Assembly: GCF_001895025.1 (NCBI RefSeq)
Contig: NZ_BCXI01000008.1
Location: 62,001-126,000, forward strand
Direction of reading: 5' to 3'
From: Rhodococcus zopfii NBRC 100606 = JCM 9919
Lineage (GTDB): Bacteria > Actinomycetota > Actinomycetes > Mycobacteriales > Mycobacteriaceae
Length of the DNA stretch: 64,000 nt
In this document: positions 11,132 through 19,998 of the stretch, in pieces
How the letters are laid out: each line of letters starts with the position of its first letter
Position numbering within the stretch: the first letter of the stretch is position 1
Made by a program: the position numbers and the translations under genes
The notes under the pieces: generated by a model
The model's input: only the letters and a program-made list of their open reading frames with translations
Told to the model about the DNA's origin: nothing
The model's database searches: none

Positions 11132-11667
11132 GTCGCATCGACCCCGTTGCGGCCGGCGATCTCGGTGAGCCGCGCCGTCGTGGCGTCGGCGACCGCGACG
11201 TCGAGTGCGGCGATCTCCACGGCCCCCGCCGACGACGCGGTGGTGACGGTGACCGTCGCGAGTCCCAGCCACCGGTCGATCGGGCCGCGCTCGGTGTCGA
11301 CGGTCTGGATCCGGGAGATCGGCGCGATGCGGCGTTCCTGCGTGAACCATCCCGATCGGGTGTAGACGGCGGTGTCGCTGATCTCCCAGCGGTGCACCCG
11401 GTACCGCCACATCGGGACGATGCCGACGTGCGCGGTGGCGAGCGCGACCGTCGCGACCGCGGCCGCGACGTGCCACGGCCCGCGCCCGTGGTCGACGATC
11501 GCCCACACGATCTGCACGCCGACGATCGGAATCCACAGCAGCGCGGCGTTCACGGCCCACAGCAGACGGGCCTTCGGGCTCGGCCGCCAGGCGGGATCGG
11601 CCATCGGCACCGGGGCCGGGGGAACGGTCCGGGCGTCGGGTCTGCCCACGTCGGAATCCGGTGTCAA
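11128..11667 (-). CDS. PH domain (bPH_2/YdbS-like) membrane protein, small
   Basis: 179 residues from TTG 11667, selected because GAGGAG sits six bases upstream. Two transmembrane helices (LLWAVNAALLWIPIVGVQIVWAIV and HVAAAVATVALATAHVGIV) precede a single bPH_2 module (YRVHRWEISDTAVYTRSGWFTQERRI...IQTVDTERGPIDRWLGLATV). It is the first gene of the operon with the larger PH protein and udgB. An internal ATG, at MADPAWRP, is an alternative start. Confidence 0.75.
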   Translation of the reverse strand: MTPDSDVGRPDARTVPPAPVPMADPAWRPSPKARLLWAVNAALLWIPIVGVQIVWAIVDHGRGPWHVAAAVATVALATAHVGIVPMWRYRVHRWEISDTAVYTRSGWFTQERRIAPISRIQTVDTERGPIDRWLGLATVTVTTASSAGAVEIAALDVAVADATTARLTEIAGRNGVDAT

Positions 11668-11852
11668 TTCGTGCTCCTCGTCGCAGGGCGGGTCGTCCCC
11701 GAGTATCTCGCAGTGCTGGGGCCCGGAGTCAGGCCTTCGGTTCGGCGGGTGGTGGGAGGTGATCACGGGCCCGGATCGGTCGCAGCCGTTAGGCTCGGTC
11801 GTACCGGCAGGCCCGGCACGCGGGCCGGCCGGTCGAAACGAGGAGGACTGTG

Positions 11853-12047
11853 ATGACCGGATCAGCACGCCCCGACGAATTCGCCGGACTGCCCGAGGCC
11901 GATCGGATCGAGCAGGCCACCGACGCATACGACGACGAAGCCGCAGACGACGTGGTGCCGGACCAGGTTCCGCTCGAGGTCGATCCGGGCGATGCCGTCG
12001 AACAGAGCCTGTCCGTGCCCGAAGACGAGGACTATCCCAGGGAGTGA
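11853..12047 (+). CDS. Small acidic hypothetical protein, 64 aa
   Basis: ATG 11853 with AGGAGG six bases upstream; a GTG at 11850 is an alternative. The product is strongly acidic and lacks cysteine or hydrophobic stretches ([19 protein letters not shown], then [10 protein letters not shown]), and is likely soluble and perhaps disordered. Similar short acidic proteins are annotated as hypothetical in Rhodococcus. It precedes fbiC by 46 bp and may be cotranscribed. Confidence 0.6.
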   Translation: MTGSARPDEFAGLPEADRIEQATDAYDDEAADDVVPDQVPLEVDPGDAVEQSLSVPEDEDYPRE

Positions 12048-12093
12048 ACACCCGAAGGTGGCACCCGTCGGAGTCGTGGCGCATGATCGGCCA

Positions 12094-14694
12094 ATGACCC
12101 GCTCCACTGACGACGACGCTCCCGTCACAATTCTTCCCATGCCTTCGGTTCGCCCCGGCGCCGCCGGGCGGGCCGGAGAGCGGGCTGTGCCGGGGATGCG
12201 ACGCGCGTTGCGCCGGGCTCGCGACGGGGTGACCCTCAACGTCGACGAGGCGACCGTGCTGTTGCAGGCGCGGGGCGCGGACCTGGACGATCTGTGCGCG
12301 TCCGCGGCGCGGGTGCGGGACGCGGGTCTGCTCGCGGCGGGACGTCCGGGCATCGTCACGTATTCGCGGAAGGTGTTCGTACCGATCACCCGCCTGTGCC
12401 GCGACCGCTGCCACTACTGCACGTTCGTCACCGTGCCCGGCAAGCTGCGCGCGGAGGGGCGAGGCATGTACCTCGAACCCGACGAGATCCTCGAGATCGC
12501 GCGGCAGGGAGCCGAGCTGGGATGCAAGGAAGCGTTGTTCACGCTCGGTGACCGGCCGGAGGACCGGTGGCCCGAGGCGCGGCAGTGGCTCGACGAACGC
12601 GGCTACGACTCGACCCTCGACTACGTGCGGGCCATGGCGATCCGGGTGCTCGAGGAGACCGGCCTGCTGCCGCACCTGAACCCGGGCGTGATGAGCTGGG
12701 CGGAGATCTCACGGCTCAAGCCGGTCGCGCCGTCGATGGGCATGATGCTGGAGACGACGGCCGAGCGGTTGTTCACCGAGAAGGGGCAGTGCCACCACGG
12801 TAGCCCCGACAAGGACCCGCAGGTGCGTCTGCGGGTGCTCACCGACGCCGGCCGGCTCTCGGTGCCGTTCACCACCGGCATCCTCGTCGGCATCGGTGAG
12901 ACGTTCACCGAACGTGCCGAGTCGATCGCTGCGATCCGTAAGTCGCACAAGGCATTCGGTCACATCCAGGAAGTCATCGTGCAGAACTTCCGGGCCAAGG
13001 ACGACACCGCGATGCGCGAACACGACGACGCCGGGCTCGACGAGTTCCGGGCCGCGATCGCTGTGGCCCGTCTGGTGCTCGGACCCGGGATGCGCATCCA
13101 GGCACCGCCGAACCTCGTCTCGCACGACGAGTGCCGGGCTCTGCTCGCCGCCGGTGTCGACGACTGGGGTGGGGTGTCGCCGCTGACCCCCGACCACGTC
13201 AACCCGGAGCGGCCGTGGCCGAACCTGGACACGCTCGCGCAGCTCAGCGCGGACGCCGGATTCACCCTCACCGAACGGGTCGCCGCGCAGCCGCAGTATG
13301 TGCTGGCCGGCGCGCCGTGGATCGACCCGCGCATCGCAGCCCACGTGCGCGCCCTGTCCGATCCGGCGACCGGGCTCGCGAAGGACGTGATCCCGTCCGG
13401 GCTGCCGTGGCAGGAACCGGACATCGACTGGGAGTCGTCCGGGCGTATCGACCTGAACTCCGAGATCGACGTCACCGGCCGCAACACCGAGCACCGCTCG
13501 GACCTGGGCAGCGCGTTCGGTGACTGGGAGACCGTGCGCGAACAGGTCCTCGCCCTCGGGGCGAGCGCGCCCGTGCGGGTCGACACCGATGTGCTCGCGG
13601 CCCTGCGCGCGGCCGAACGCGACCCCGCCGGCTGCTCCGACGCCGAGTACCTGGCTCTCGCGACGGCCGACGGTGCGGGCCTCGAAGCGGTCGTCGCCCT
13701 CGCGGACACGCTGCGCCGCGACACCGTCGGCGACGACGTGACGTACGTGGTGAACCGGAACATCAACTTCACCAACATCTGCTACACCGGCTGCCGGTTC
13801 TGCGCGTTTGCGCAGCGCAAGGGCGACGCCGACGCGTTCACGCTGTCCGCGAGCGAGGTCGCGGACCGGGCGTGGGAGGCGCACGTCGCCGGTGCCACCG
13901 AGGTGTGCATGCAGGGTGGCATCGACCCGGAACTGCCGGTCACCGGCTACGCGGACCTCGTACGTGCGGTCAAGGAGCGCGTTCCGTCGATGCACGTGCA
14001 CGCGTTCTCGCCGATGGAGATCGCGAACGGCGTCGCGCGCAGCGGCATCTCCACCCGCGACTGGCTGATCGAACTGCGCGAGGCCGGCCTGGACACCATC
14101 CCGGGCACCGCCGCCGAGATCCTCGACGACGAGGTGCGCTGGGTGCTCACCAAGGGCAAGCTGCCGACCGCCGAATGGATCGACGTCGTCACCACCGCGC
14201 ACGAGGTGGGGCTGCGGTCCAGTTCGACGATGATGTACGGGCACGTCGACCAGCCCCAGCACTGGGTGGGGCACCTGAACGTGCTCCGCGGCATCCAGGA
14301 CCGCACCGGCGGTTTCACCGAGTTCGTGCTGTTGCCGTTCGTGCACCAGTCGTCGCCGCTGTACCTCGCGGGCGCGTCCCGTCCCGGCCCGACGATGCGC
14401 GACAACCGCGCTGCGCACGCGCTGGCCCGCATCATGCTGCACGGGCGGATCGACAACATCCAGACGAGCTGGGTCAAGCTCGGTGTCGCCGGGACGCAGG
14501 CGATGTTGCAGGGCGGCGCCAACGACCTGGGCGGCACGCTCATGGAGGAGACCATCTCGCGGATGGCGGGCTCGCAGCACGGATCGGAGAAGACCGTCGC
14601 CGAACTCGTCGCGATCGCCGAAGGGATCGGCCGTCCGGCACGCCAGCGCACGACCGCGTACGCGCCCCGCGCGATCGGCGTCAGCGTTCGCTGA
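12094..14694 (+). CDS. fbiC: FO synthase FbiC (F420 biosynthesis)
   Basis: 866 residues from ATG 12094; ATG 12139 is an alternative start. A fused bifunctional radical-SAM enzyme. The N-terminal CofG-like half has the cluster motif CRDRCHYC (about residues 102-109) and the C-terminal CofH-like half has CYTGCRFC (about residues 563-570). Together they condense a ribityl-aminouracil intermediate with a tyrosine-derived unit to make FO, the deazaflavin chromophore of F420. Length and order (upstream of a ferredoxin) match mycobacterial fbiC. The adjacent ferredoxin could supply electrons, which is inference. Confidence 0.96.
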   Translation: MTRSTDDDAPVTILPMPSVRPGAAGRAGERAVPGMRRALRRARDGVTLNVDEATVLLQARGADLDDLCASAARVRDAGLLAAGRPGIVTYSRKVFVPITRLCRDRCHYCTFVTVPGKLRAEGRGMYLEPDEILEIARQGAELGCKEALFTLGDRPEDRWPEARQWLDERGYDSTLDYVRAMAIRVLEETGLLPHLNPGVMSWAEISRLKPVAPSMGMMLETTAERLFTEKGQCHHGSPDKDPQVRLRVLTDAGRLSVPFTTGILVGIGETFTERAESIAAIRKSHKAFGHIQEVIVQNFRAKDDTAMREHDDAGLDEFRAAIAVARLVLGPGMRIQAPPNLVSHDECRALLAAGVDDWGGVSPLTPDHVNPERPWPNLDTLAQLSADAGFTLTERVAAQPQYVLAGAPWIDPRIAAHVRALSDPATGLAKDVIPSGLPWQEPDIDWESSGRIDLNSEIDVTGRNTEHRSDLGSAFGDWETVREQVLALGASAPVRVDTDVLAALRAAERDPAGCSDAEYLALATADGAGLEAVVALADTLRRDTVGDDVTYVVNRNINFTNICYTGCRFCAFAQRKGDADAFTLSASEVADRAWEAHVAGATEVCMQGGIDPELPVTGYADLVRAVKERVPSMHVHAFSPMEIANGVARSGISTRDWLIELREAGLDTIPGTAAEILDDEVRWVLTKGKLPTAEWIDVVTTAHEVGLRSSSTMMYGHVDQPQHWVGHLNVLRGIQDRTGGFTEFVLLPFVHQSSPLYLAGASRPGPTMRDNRAAHALARIMLHGRIDNIQTSWVKLGVAGTQAMLQGGANDLGGTLMEETISRMAGSQHGSEKTVAELVAIAEGIGRPARQRTTAYAPRAIGVSVR

Positions 14695-14864
14695 CAACCA
14701 CGTCCGGGACACTTCCACGCAGGCCTCCGGACGGGTCAGGGCACCCTAATTCGCGGGGGTGGCCGACCGGCGGGGGATACTGGACGGCGTCGGGGGCCGC
14801 GAGCAACCGATCCGGGCGGGACCGCGCAGGTCGGCGGGCACAGTGAGAGGCAGGGAGAACAGCA

Positions 14865-15188
14865 GTGACGTACACGATTGCGGAGCCGTGCGTGGACGTG
14901 ATGGACAAGGCATGCATCGAGGAATGCCCCGTCGACTGCATCTACGAGGGCGGTCGCATGCTGTACATCCACCCCGACGAATGCGTGGACTGCGGTGCGT
15001 GCGAACCGGTGTGCCCCGTCGAGGCGATCTTCTACGAGGACGACGTGCCGGACGAGTGGTCCGCGTACGTGAAGGCGAACGTCGACTTCTTCGACGACCT
15101 GGGCTCGCCCGGTGGTGCCGCCAAGCTCGGCAAGGTCGACTACGACCCGCCGTTCATCAAGGCGCTGCCTCCCATGGGCGAGGATTGA
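14865..15188 (+). CDS. fdxC: Seven-iron type ferredoxin (FdxA/FdxC-like)
   Basis: 107 residues from GTG 14865 with AGGCAGGGAG upstream. The N-terminal 60 residues hold two cluster-binding regions: C9 and C17 with ECPVDC, then [16 protein letters not shown], typical of 3Fe-4S plus 4Fe-4S (or 2x 4Fe-4S) actinobacterial ferredoxins. The acidic, aromatic C-terminal tail ([14 protein letters not shown]...PPMGED) is family-typical. It ends two bases before the dapC start, so the pair is likely cotranscribed, as in mycobacteria. Confidence 0.93.
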   Translation: MTYTIAEPCVDVMDKACIEECPVDCIYEGGRMLYIHPDECVDCGACEPVCPVEAIFYEDDVPDEWSAYVKANVDFFDDLGSPGGAAKLGKVDYDPPFIKALPPMGED

Positions 15189-15189
15189 G

Positions 15190-16311
15190 TTGTCCGCTAC
15201 GGTGACCACACGCGCACGACGTTCGGTGGCGAAGACCCTGCCGGACTTCCCCTGGGACTCGCTGACCGACGCGAAGGCGAAGGCGTCGGCGCATCCGGAC
15301 GGCATCGTCAACCTCTCGGTCGGAACCCCGGTCGACCCGGTTGCCCCGGTGATCCGCGAGGCACTCGTCGCGGTCGCGGAGGAGCCGGGCTATCCGACGA
15401 CCCACGGCACCGCCGAACTGCGGGCCGCCGCCGTCGGAGCGCTGGCCCGCCGCTACGGCATCAGCGGTCTCGACGAGTCGGCGATCCTGCCGGCGATCGG
15501 GACCAAGGAAATGATCGCGTGGCTGCCGACCCTGCTCGGTCTCGGCGCCGACGATCTCGTCGTCATTCCCGAACTGGCCTACCCGACCTACGAGGTGGGG
15601 GGTCTGCTCGCCGGCGCGCGACTGATCCGTGCGGACGGCCTCAACCGGCTCGGCCCGGAGGGCGCGGCGCTGGTGTTCGTGAACTCCCCGTCGAACCCGA
15701 CCGGCAAGGTGCTCGGCCTCGACCACCTGCGCAAGGTCGTCGACTGGGCCCGCAGCCGCGGCGCGATCGTCGTGTCCGACGAGTGCTACCTGGGTTTGAC
15801 CTGGGAAGGCGAAGCGCTGTCGATCCTGCACCCGAGCGTGTGCGACGGCGACCACACGGGCCTGCTGGCCGTGCACTCGTTGTCGAAGACCTCGAACCTG
15901 GCCAGCTACCGCGCCGGGTTCGTCACCGGAGACGCCGACCTGGTCGCGGACCTGCTCGAGGTGCGTAAGCACTCGGGCATGATGCTGCCGCTGCCGATCC
16001 AGTCCGCGATGACCGCGGCGCTGCTCGACGACGAGCACGAGAACGTTCAGCGCGAAAGGTATCGCGCGCGACGTGAGGTGCTGCTCGCGGCGGTGCGCGG
16101 CGCCGGCTTCACCGTCGACCATTCGGAGGCCGGGCTGTACCTGTGGGCGACGCGCGGCGAGGAGTGCCGCGCGACCGTCGACTGGTTCGCCGACCGCGGA
16201 ATTCTGGTGGCGCCGGGCGAGTTCTACGGTCCCGGCGGTGTACAGCACGTGCGGATCGCGCTGACCGCGACGGACGAGAGGATCGCCGCGGCCGCATCCC
16301 GACTCGGCTGA
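15190..16311 (+). CDS. dapC: Succinyldiaminopimelate transaminase DapC
   Basis: 373 residues from TTG 15190, the first start after the ferredoxin stop and six bases after GCGAGG; GTG 15202 is the alternative. Fold-type I PLP aminotransferase: NSPSNPTGK at the middle, SDECYLG, and the lysine of HSLSKTSN that forms the aldimine, followed by YRAGF. DapC transfers the amino group from glutamate to N-succinyl-2-amino-6-ketopimelate in the lysine/meso-DAP pathway. dapD and dapE, the flanking pathway steps, occur 8 kb downstream in the same window. Confidence 0.88.
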   Translation: MSATVTTRARRSVAKTLPDFPWDSLTDAKAKASAHPDGIVNLSVGTPVDPVAPVIREALVAVAEEPGYPTTHGTAELRAAAVGALARRYGISGLDESAILPAIGTKEMIAWLPTLLGLGADDLVVIPELAYPTYEVGGLLAGARLIRADGLNRLGPEGAALVFVNSPSNPTGKVLGLDHLRKVVDWARSRGAIVVSDECYLGLTWEGEALSILHPSVCDGDHTGLLAVHSLSKTSNLASYRAGFVTGDADLVADLLEVRKHSGMMLPLPIQSAMTAALLDDEHENVQRERYRARREVLLAAVRGAGFTVDHSEAGLYLWATRGEECRATVDWFADRGILVAPGEFYGPGGVQHVRIALTATDERIAAAASRLG

Positions 16312-16361
16312 ACGGGCTCGGTAACCCGAACAACCGGTCACCCGCAGGTAGATTGGCGCCC

Positions 16362-17036
16362 GTGAGCACCTCAGGCGACGATCCGCGATCTGTGGTGCTC
16401 TATGTCCTGTTCGTGATGCTCGCGACGCTGCTTGCGCTGCGGTGGTCCGGCGCACGGGATTTCCGGACGTTCCTGTGGCCACCGCCCCTGGCCGCGACGG
16501 TGCTGTGGCTCGTCGTCGCGGTGCCGTCGCTGCTGCAGCTCGCCGTGCCCGCGCTGAACGAGATCTTCCGGCGCAACCCCGTGCAGATCCGCGACGACGG
16601 CGAATGGTGGCGGGTCGTGACATCGGCGTTCGTCCAGGACGGGGGAGTGGCCGCGACCTTCGCGAACCTGATGTTGCTCGCTCTGCCGGCCGTCGCGGGC
16701 GTGCGCGTGTGGGGGCCCGGCCGTGCGATCGCATTGTTTGCCGCCGGGCAGTTGCTGTGGGGGTTGTTCACGTCGTTCGTGTCGCCGTCCGCCGGGGCCG
16801 GTTGCTCCGCGGCGGCGTTCGCACTGGCGGCCGCGACCGCGGGACTGTGGTTGGCGGTCGGTGCGCGCCGGATCGAGCTGGCGATGTCGCTGGCGATCCT
16901 TTCGATGGGCGCGTTGCTGCTGCTGATCGACGACGCGCACGGTGTGGCCGTGCTGTGCGGAATGCTGCTCGGTGCGGTGCTCGGCACCGTGATGCCGCCG
17001 ACTCGTCAGGTCCCGGCAGCGGCGGTCGGCGCCTGA
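16362..17036 (+). CDS. Rhomboid-like intramembrane protein
   Basis: 224 residues from GTG 16362. Six or seven hydrophobic segments and a rhomboid-like layout: a cytoplasmic/loop segment with EWWRVVTSAFVQDGG and ANLMLLALP resembles the WR and HxxxN region, though that His is absent. The segment GAGCSAAAFAL provides a GxS-type serine, and DDAHGVAVLCGMLLGAVLG provides a helix with the potential catalytic histidine. Proteolytic activity is plausible but unproven because flanking consensus residues deviate. It lies between dapC and an acyl-CoA ligase. Confidence 0.6.
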   Translation: MSTSGDDPRSVVLYVLFVMLATLLALRWSGARDFRTFLWPPPLAATVLWLVVAVPSLLQLAVPALNEIFRRNPVQIRDDGEWWRVVTSAFVQDGGVAATFANLMLLALPAVAGVRVWGPGRAIALFAAGQLLWGLFTSFVSPSAGAGCSAAAFALAAATAGLWLAVGARRIELAMSLAILSMGALLLLIDDAHGVAVLCGMLLGAVLGTVMPPTRQVPAAAVGA

Positions 17037-17063
17037 GCGTGCGGGCTGTGGGAAGGTGATGCG

Positions 17064-18494
17064 GTGTCTGCACTCCTGTCCTCGCTGAACCCCCTCGCCG
17101 TCGCGCGCGGCGACGACCTGCCCGACGCCGTCCGCATCGACGGGCACACCCTGTCCCGCAGCGACATCCTCGGCGCTGCGACCGCCGTCGCGGCGCGGGT
17201 TGCGCGGGCCGAGCGGGTTGCCGTGCTCGCGACCCCCACCGCGGCGACGGTCGTCGCGATCGTCGGCGCGCTGCTGGCGGGGGTGACGGTCGTTCCGGTG
17301 CCGCCGGATTCCGGTCCGGCCGAGCGCGCCCACATCCTGAACGATTCCGGTGCGCAGGCGTGGCTGGGTGCGGCACCCGAACCGGACGGAGCCGGCCCGC
17401 AGCTGCCGGTGATCGCGGTGCGGCTGCACGCACGGGACTGGCACGCGCTGCCCGAGCCGGACCCGGCCCGTATCGCGTTCGTGCTCTACACCTCGGGCAC
17501 GACCGGAGCGCCCAAGGGTGTGCTGCTGAGCCGTCGCGCAATCGCCGCGGGTATCGATGCGCTCGCGGAGGCGTGGGAGTGGACGGGCCGGGACACCCTG
17601 GTGCACGGGCTGCCGCTGTTCCACGTGCACGGGCTGATCCTCGGTGTTCTGGGGCCGCTGCGAGTGGGCAGTCGATTGATCCACACCGGCAAGCCGACTC
17701 CGCAGGCGTACGCGGAGGCGCAGGGAACCTTGTACTTCGGGGTGCCGACGGTGTGGTCGCGGGTCGTCGAGGACGAGGAGGCGGCACGGGCGCTGAGCGG
17801 GGCGCGGCTGCTGGTGTCCGGAAGCGCCCCGTTGCCGGTGCCGGTGTTCGAACGGCTGCGCGAGCTGACCGGTCTGACCCCGATCGAGCGGTACGGGATG
17901 AGCGAGACGATGCTGACGTTGAGCACCCGCGTCGACGGGGAACGTCGTCCCGGATGGGTGGGGACGCCGGTGCGCGGAGTGCAGACCCGGTTGCGGGACG
18001 AGCACGGTGCCGGGGTGCCGCACGATGGCGAGAGCATCGGAGTACTGCAGGTTCGCGGGCCGATGCTGTTCGACGGCTACCTCAACCGCCCCGACGCGAC
18101 CGCGGAATCACGAACCGACGACGGCTGGTTCGTGACCGGCGACGTGGCTGTGATCGATCCCGACGGCTTCCACCGCATCGTGGGGCGCGAATCGACCGAT
18201 CTGATCAAGTCGGGCGGGTTCCGGGTCGGGGCCGGCGAGATCGAGACGGTTCTCCTCGGGCACCCCGCGGTGCGTGAGGTCGCGGTCGTCGGGGTGCCCG
18301 ACGACGACCTGGGGCAGCGCATCGTCGCGTTCGTCGTACCGCGTCCCGGTGGTCCGGCGGTCGACGAAGGAGAACTCATCAATCTTGTAGCGCAACAACT
18401 TTCGATCCACAAGCGACCGCGCGAAGTGCGGGTGGTGCGGGACCTTCCCCGCAACGCGATGGGGAAGGTGCAGAAGAAGCTGCTGAGCGGGTAG
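17064..18494 (+). CDS. fadD36: Acyl-CoA synthetase, FadD36-like
   Basis: 476 residues from GTG 17064 with GGAAGG upstream. AMP-forming ANL ligase with P-loop YTSGTTGAPKG, the motif ERYGMSETM, adenosine-site DGWFVTGDVA, hinge GRESTDLIKSGGFRVGAGEIE and terminal lysine in PRNAMGKVQKKLL. It is short for a fatty acyl-CoA ligase and fits malonyl-CoA-synthetase-like FadD36 of mycobacteria, which sits downstream of dapC in the same order. Substrate remains inference; a short-chain or dicarboxylic acid is likely. Confidence 0.82.
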   Translation: MSALLSSLNPLAVARGDDLPDAVRIDGHTLSRSDILGAATAVAARVARAERVAVLATPTAATVVAIVGALLAGVTVVPVPPDSGPAERAHILNDSGAQAWLGAAPEPDGAGPQLPVIAVRLHARDWHALPEPDPARIAFVLYTSGTTGAPKGVLLSRRAIAAGIDALAEAWEWTGRDTLVHGLPLFHVHGLILGVLGPLRVGSRLIHTGKPTPQAYAEAQGTLYFGVPTVWSRVVEDEEAARALSGARLLVSGSAPLPVPVFERLRELTGLTPIERYGMSETMLTLSTRVDGERRPGWVGTPVRGVQTRLRDEHGAGVPHDGESIGVLQVRGPMLFDGYLNRPDATAESRTDDGWFVTGDVAVIDPDGFHRIVGRESTDLIKSGGFRVGAGEIETVLLGHPAVREVAVVGVPDDDLGQRIVAFVVPRPGGPAVDEGELINLVAQQLSIHKRPREVRVVRDLPRNAMGKVQKKLLSG

Positions 18495-18566
18495 GGTCCG
18501 CTGCCGGGGATGGGCCCCGACGGTGGCGGAGTTCCGTGAGAAATCTGTGACTCGGGGTTGCGCATT

Positions 18567-18582
18567 CCGCCCCCGAGGGCGG
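18567..18582. terminator. GC-rich hairpin between the acyl-CoA ligase and pucR-type genes
   Basis: CCGCCC and GGGCGG pair across a CCGA loop (18567-18582), followed by ATTGTTCTC. It may end fadD36 transcription, or form a structure in the leader of the next gene, 47 bp downstream. The T-run is weak. Confidence 0.35.
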
Positions 18583-18629
18583 ATTGTTCTCTGCACAGTA
18601 GGTTCGTCTACTCATTGGGGGGTTGAAAC

Positions 18630-19910
18630 ATGTCTGTGACCGATCACGTGCGTCCGACGGTTCCGGGGGGAGGCGAACCCGCCTTCGTCGTCGACGGGAA
18701 GCCGGCATCGATACCGCTGCGTGATCTGCCGGCGGTCGCGCGGAAACTCGTGGCGCACTTCGCCGACCACGTCGCGCCGTGCTCGTTGCGGCCCGGCGAC
18801 TCGCTGCGCGGCGACGTCACCGACGTCACCGTTCGATGCCTGCGCATCGCGATCCACCTGCTCGACGCGGGCGAACTGCCGTCGGACGCGGACCTGGCCG
18901 AGCTGCGCAGCAGCGCCGCTCAGTGGGCGCGCGCCGGTTTCCGGCTCGAGTACATGCTGCGCATCTACCACGAGGGCATCCGCCTCGGCTGGGAACTCGT
19001 GACCGACCGCGCCGGTGAGGGCGACATCGAGTCCGTCGCCGCCGCATCCCGGTTGTGGATGGCGCTGCTCGAGCGTGTCACCGTCGCGGCCACCACCGGT
19101 TTCGTCGCCGAACTCGACGCGATCAAGCGGGAACGGGACGTCGCCGCACAGGAACTGGTCACCGCCCTGATCAGCGGGCAGGACGCGGCCGCGGTCGCAC
19201 GGCGGTCCGGGCTCGAGCTGGCCGACGGATATACGGTGCTCGGCCTGGCACTGGCCCGGCACCCCGACGCCCGCAATCCGCACGTGCGGCAGGACGTCGT
19301 CGCCCGTCGTACTCTGCGTCGCGTCGAGGTCGAACTGGAGGCGGCGTGCGAGGGGCGGCAGTTGTCGCTGCTCGGGCCGGAGGGCGGCACGGTGCTGCTC
19401 GCGGGTGCGCGCAGCGACGAGGCCATCGCGATGCTGCGCGAGCGTATCGAGGTGGTCGCGGGTGTACCGGTGACGATCGTGCTGGTTCACTCGACGGTCT
19501 CCGAGGTGCCGGTGGGGGCGCAGCAGGCTCACGAACTGCTCGATCTGGTCCGTCAGCTCGGGCGCCCGGCCGGGGTGTACCGCATGCAGGACCTCGCGCT
19601 CGAATACCAGCTCACCCGCCCCGGCCCGGCGCGCGAGTACCTCGCGCGGGTGCTCGAGCCGCTCGACGAGACCCCGGAACTCGTCGAGACTCTCGAGACG
19701 CACATCGCCCACGATCTCAGCCGGCAGCTCACCGCCCGCACACTCCACGTGCACGCCAACACCGTCGACTACCGGCTCAAGCGCATCGCGCAGCTGACCG
19801 GGTTCGACCCCACCCGGCCGTCCGGGCTGCGGCAGTTGCAGGCAGCGATCGTGGCTCGCAGGCTGGAGGGCATTGTCGCAGAACAGACGACCGGCCTCAC
19901 GATCTTGTAA
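18630..19910 (+). CDS. PucR/CdaR-family transcriptional regulator
   Basis: 426 residues from ATG 18630. The N-terminal and central parts have a RsbT co-antagonist/GGDEF-like layout, and the C-terminus is an HTH_30 domain: LSRQLTARTLHVHANTVDYRLKRIAQLTGFDP, the signature helix-turn-helix of PucR regulators. M. tuberculosis has a similar protein, Rv1186c, in this neighbourhood. These regulators sense metabolites and control transport or catabolic genes. The target may be adjacent (VWA protein or amino-acid permease), which is inference. Confidence 0.82.
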   Translation: MSVTDHVRPTVPGGGEPAFVVDGKPASIPLRDLPAVARKLVAHFADHVAPCSLRPGDSLRGDVTDVTVRCLRIAIHLLDAGELPSDADLAELRSSAAQWARAGFRLEYMLRIYHEGIRLGWELVTDRAGEGDIESVAAASRLWMALLERVTVAATTGFVAELDAIKRERDVAAQELVTALISGQDAAAVARRSGLELADGYTVLGLALARHPDARNPHVRQDVVARRTLRRVEVELEAACEGRQLSLLGPEGGTVLLAGARSDEAIAMLRERIEVVAGVPVTIVLVHSTVSEVPVGAQQAHELLDLVRQLGRPAGVYRMQDLALEYQLTRPGPAREYLARVLEPLDETPELVETLETHIAHDLSRQLTARTLHVHANTVDYRLKRIAQLTGFDPTRPSGLRQLQAAIVARRLEGIVAEQTTGLTIL

Positions 19911-19926
19911 CGATTGCATTTCGTGA

Positions 19927-19955
19927 CCGATATAGTGTGACTGGCGTCATATCGG
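19927..19955. promoter_or_regulatory. Inverted repeat with an embedded TATAGT before the VWA gene
   Basis: Arms CCGATAT (19927-19933) and ATATCGG (19949-19955) are perfect complements. TATAGT overlaps the left arm and could serve as a -10. The VWA-protein start is 43 bp downstream. It is a candidate operator or promoter; no -35 at good spacing is visible. Confidence 0.35.
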
Positions 19956-19998
19956 GGGGTATAGCCCTCCACGTCGAATCGGTCTCGGGAGGAGTCGT

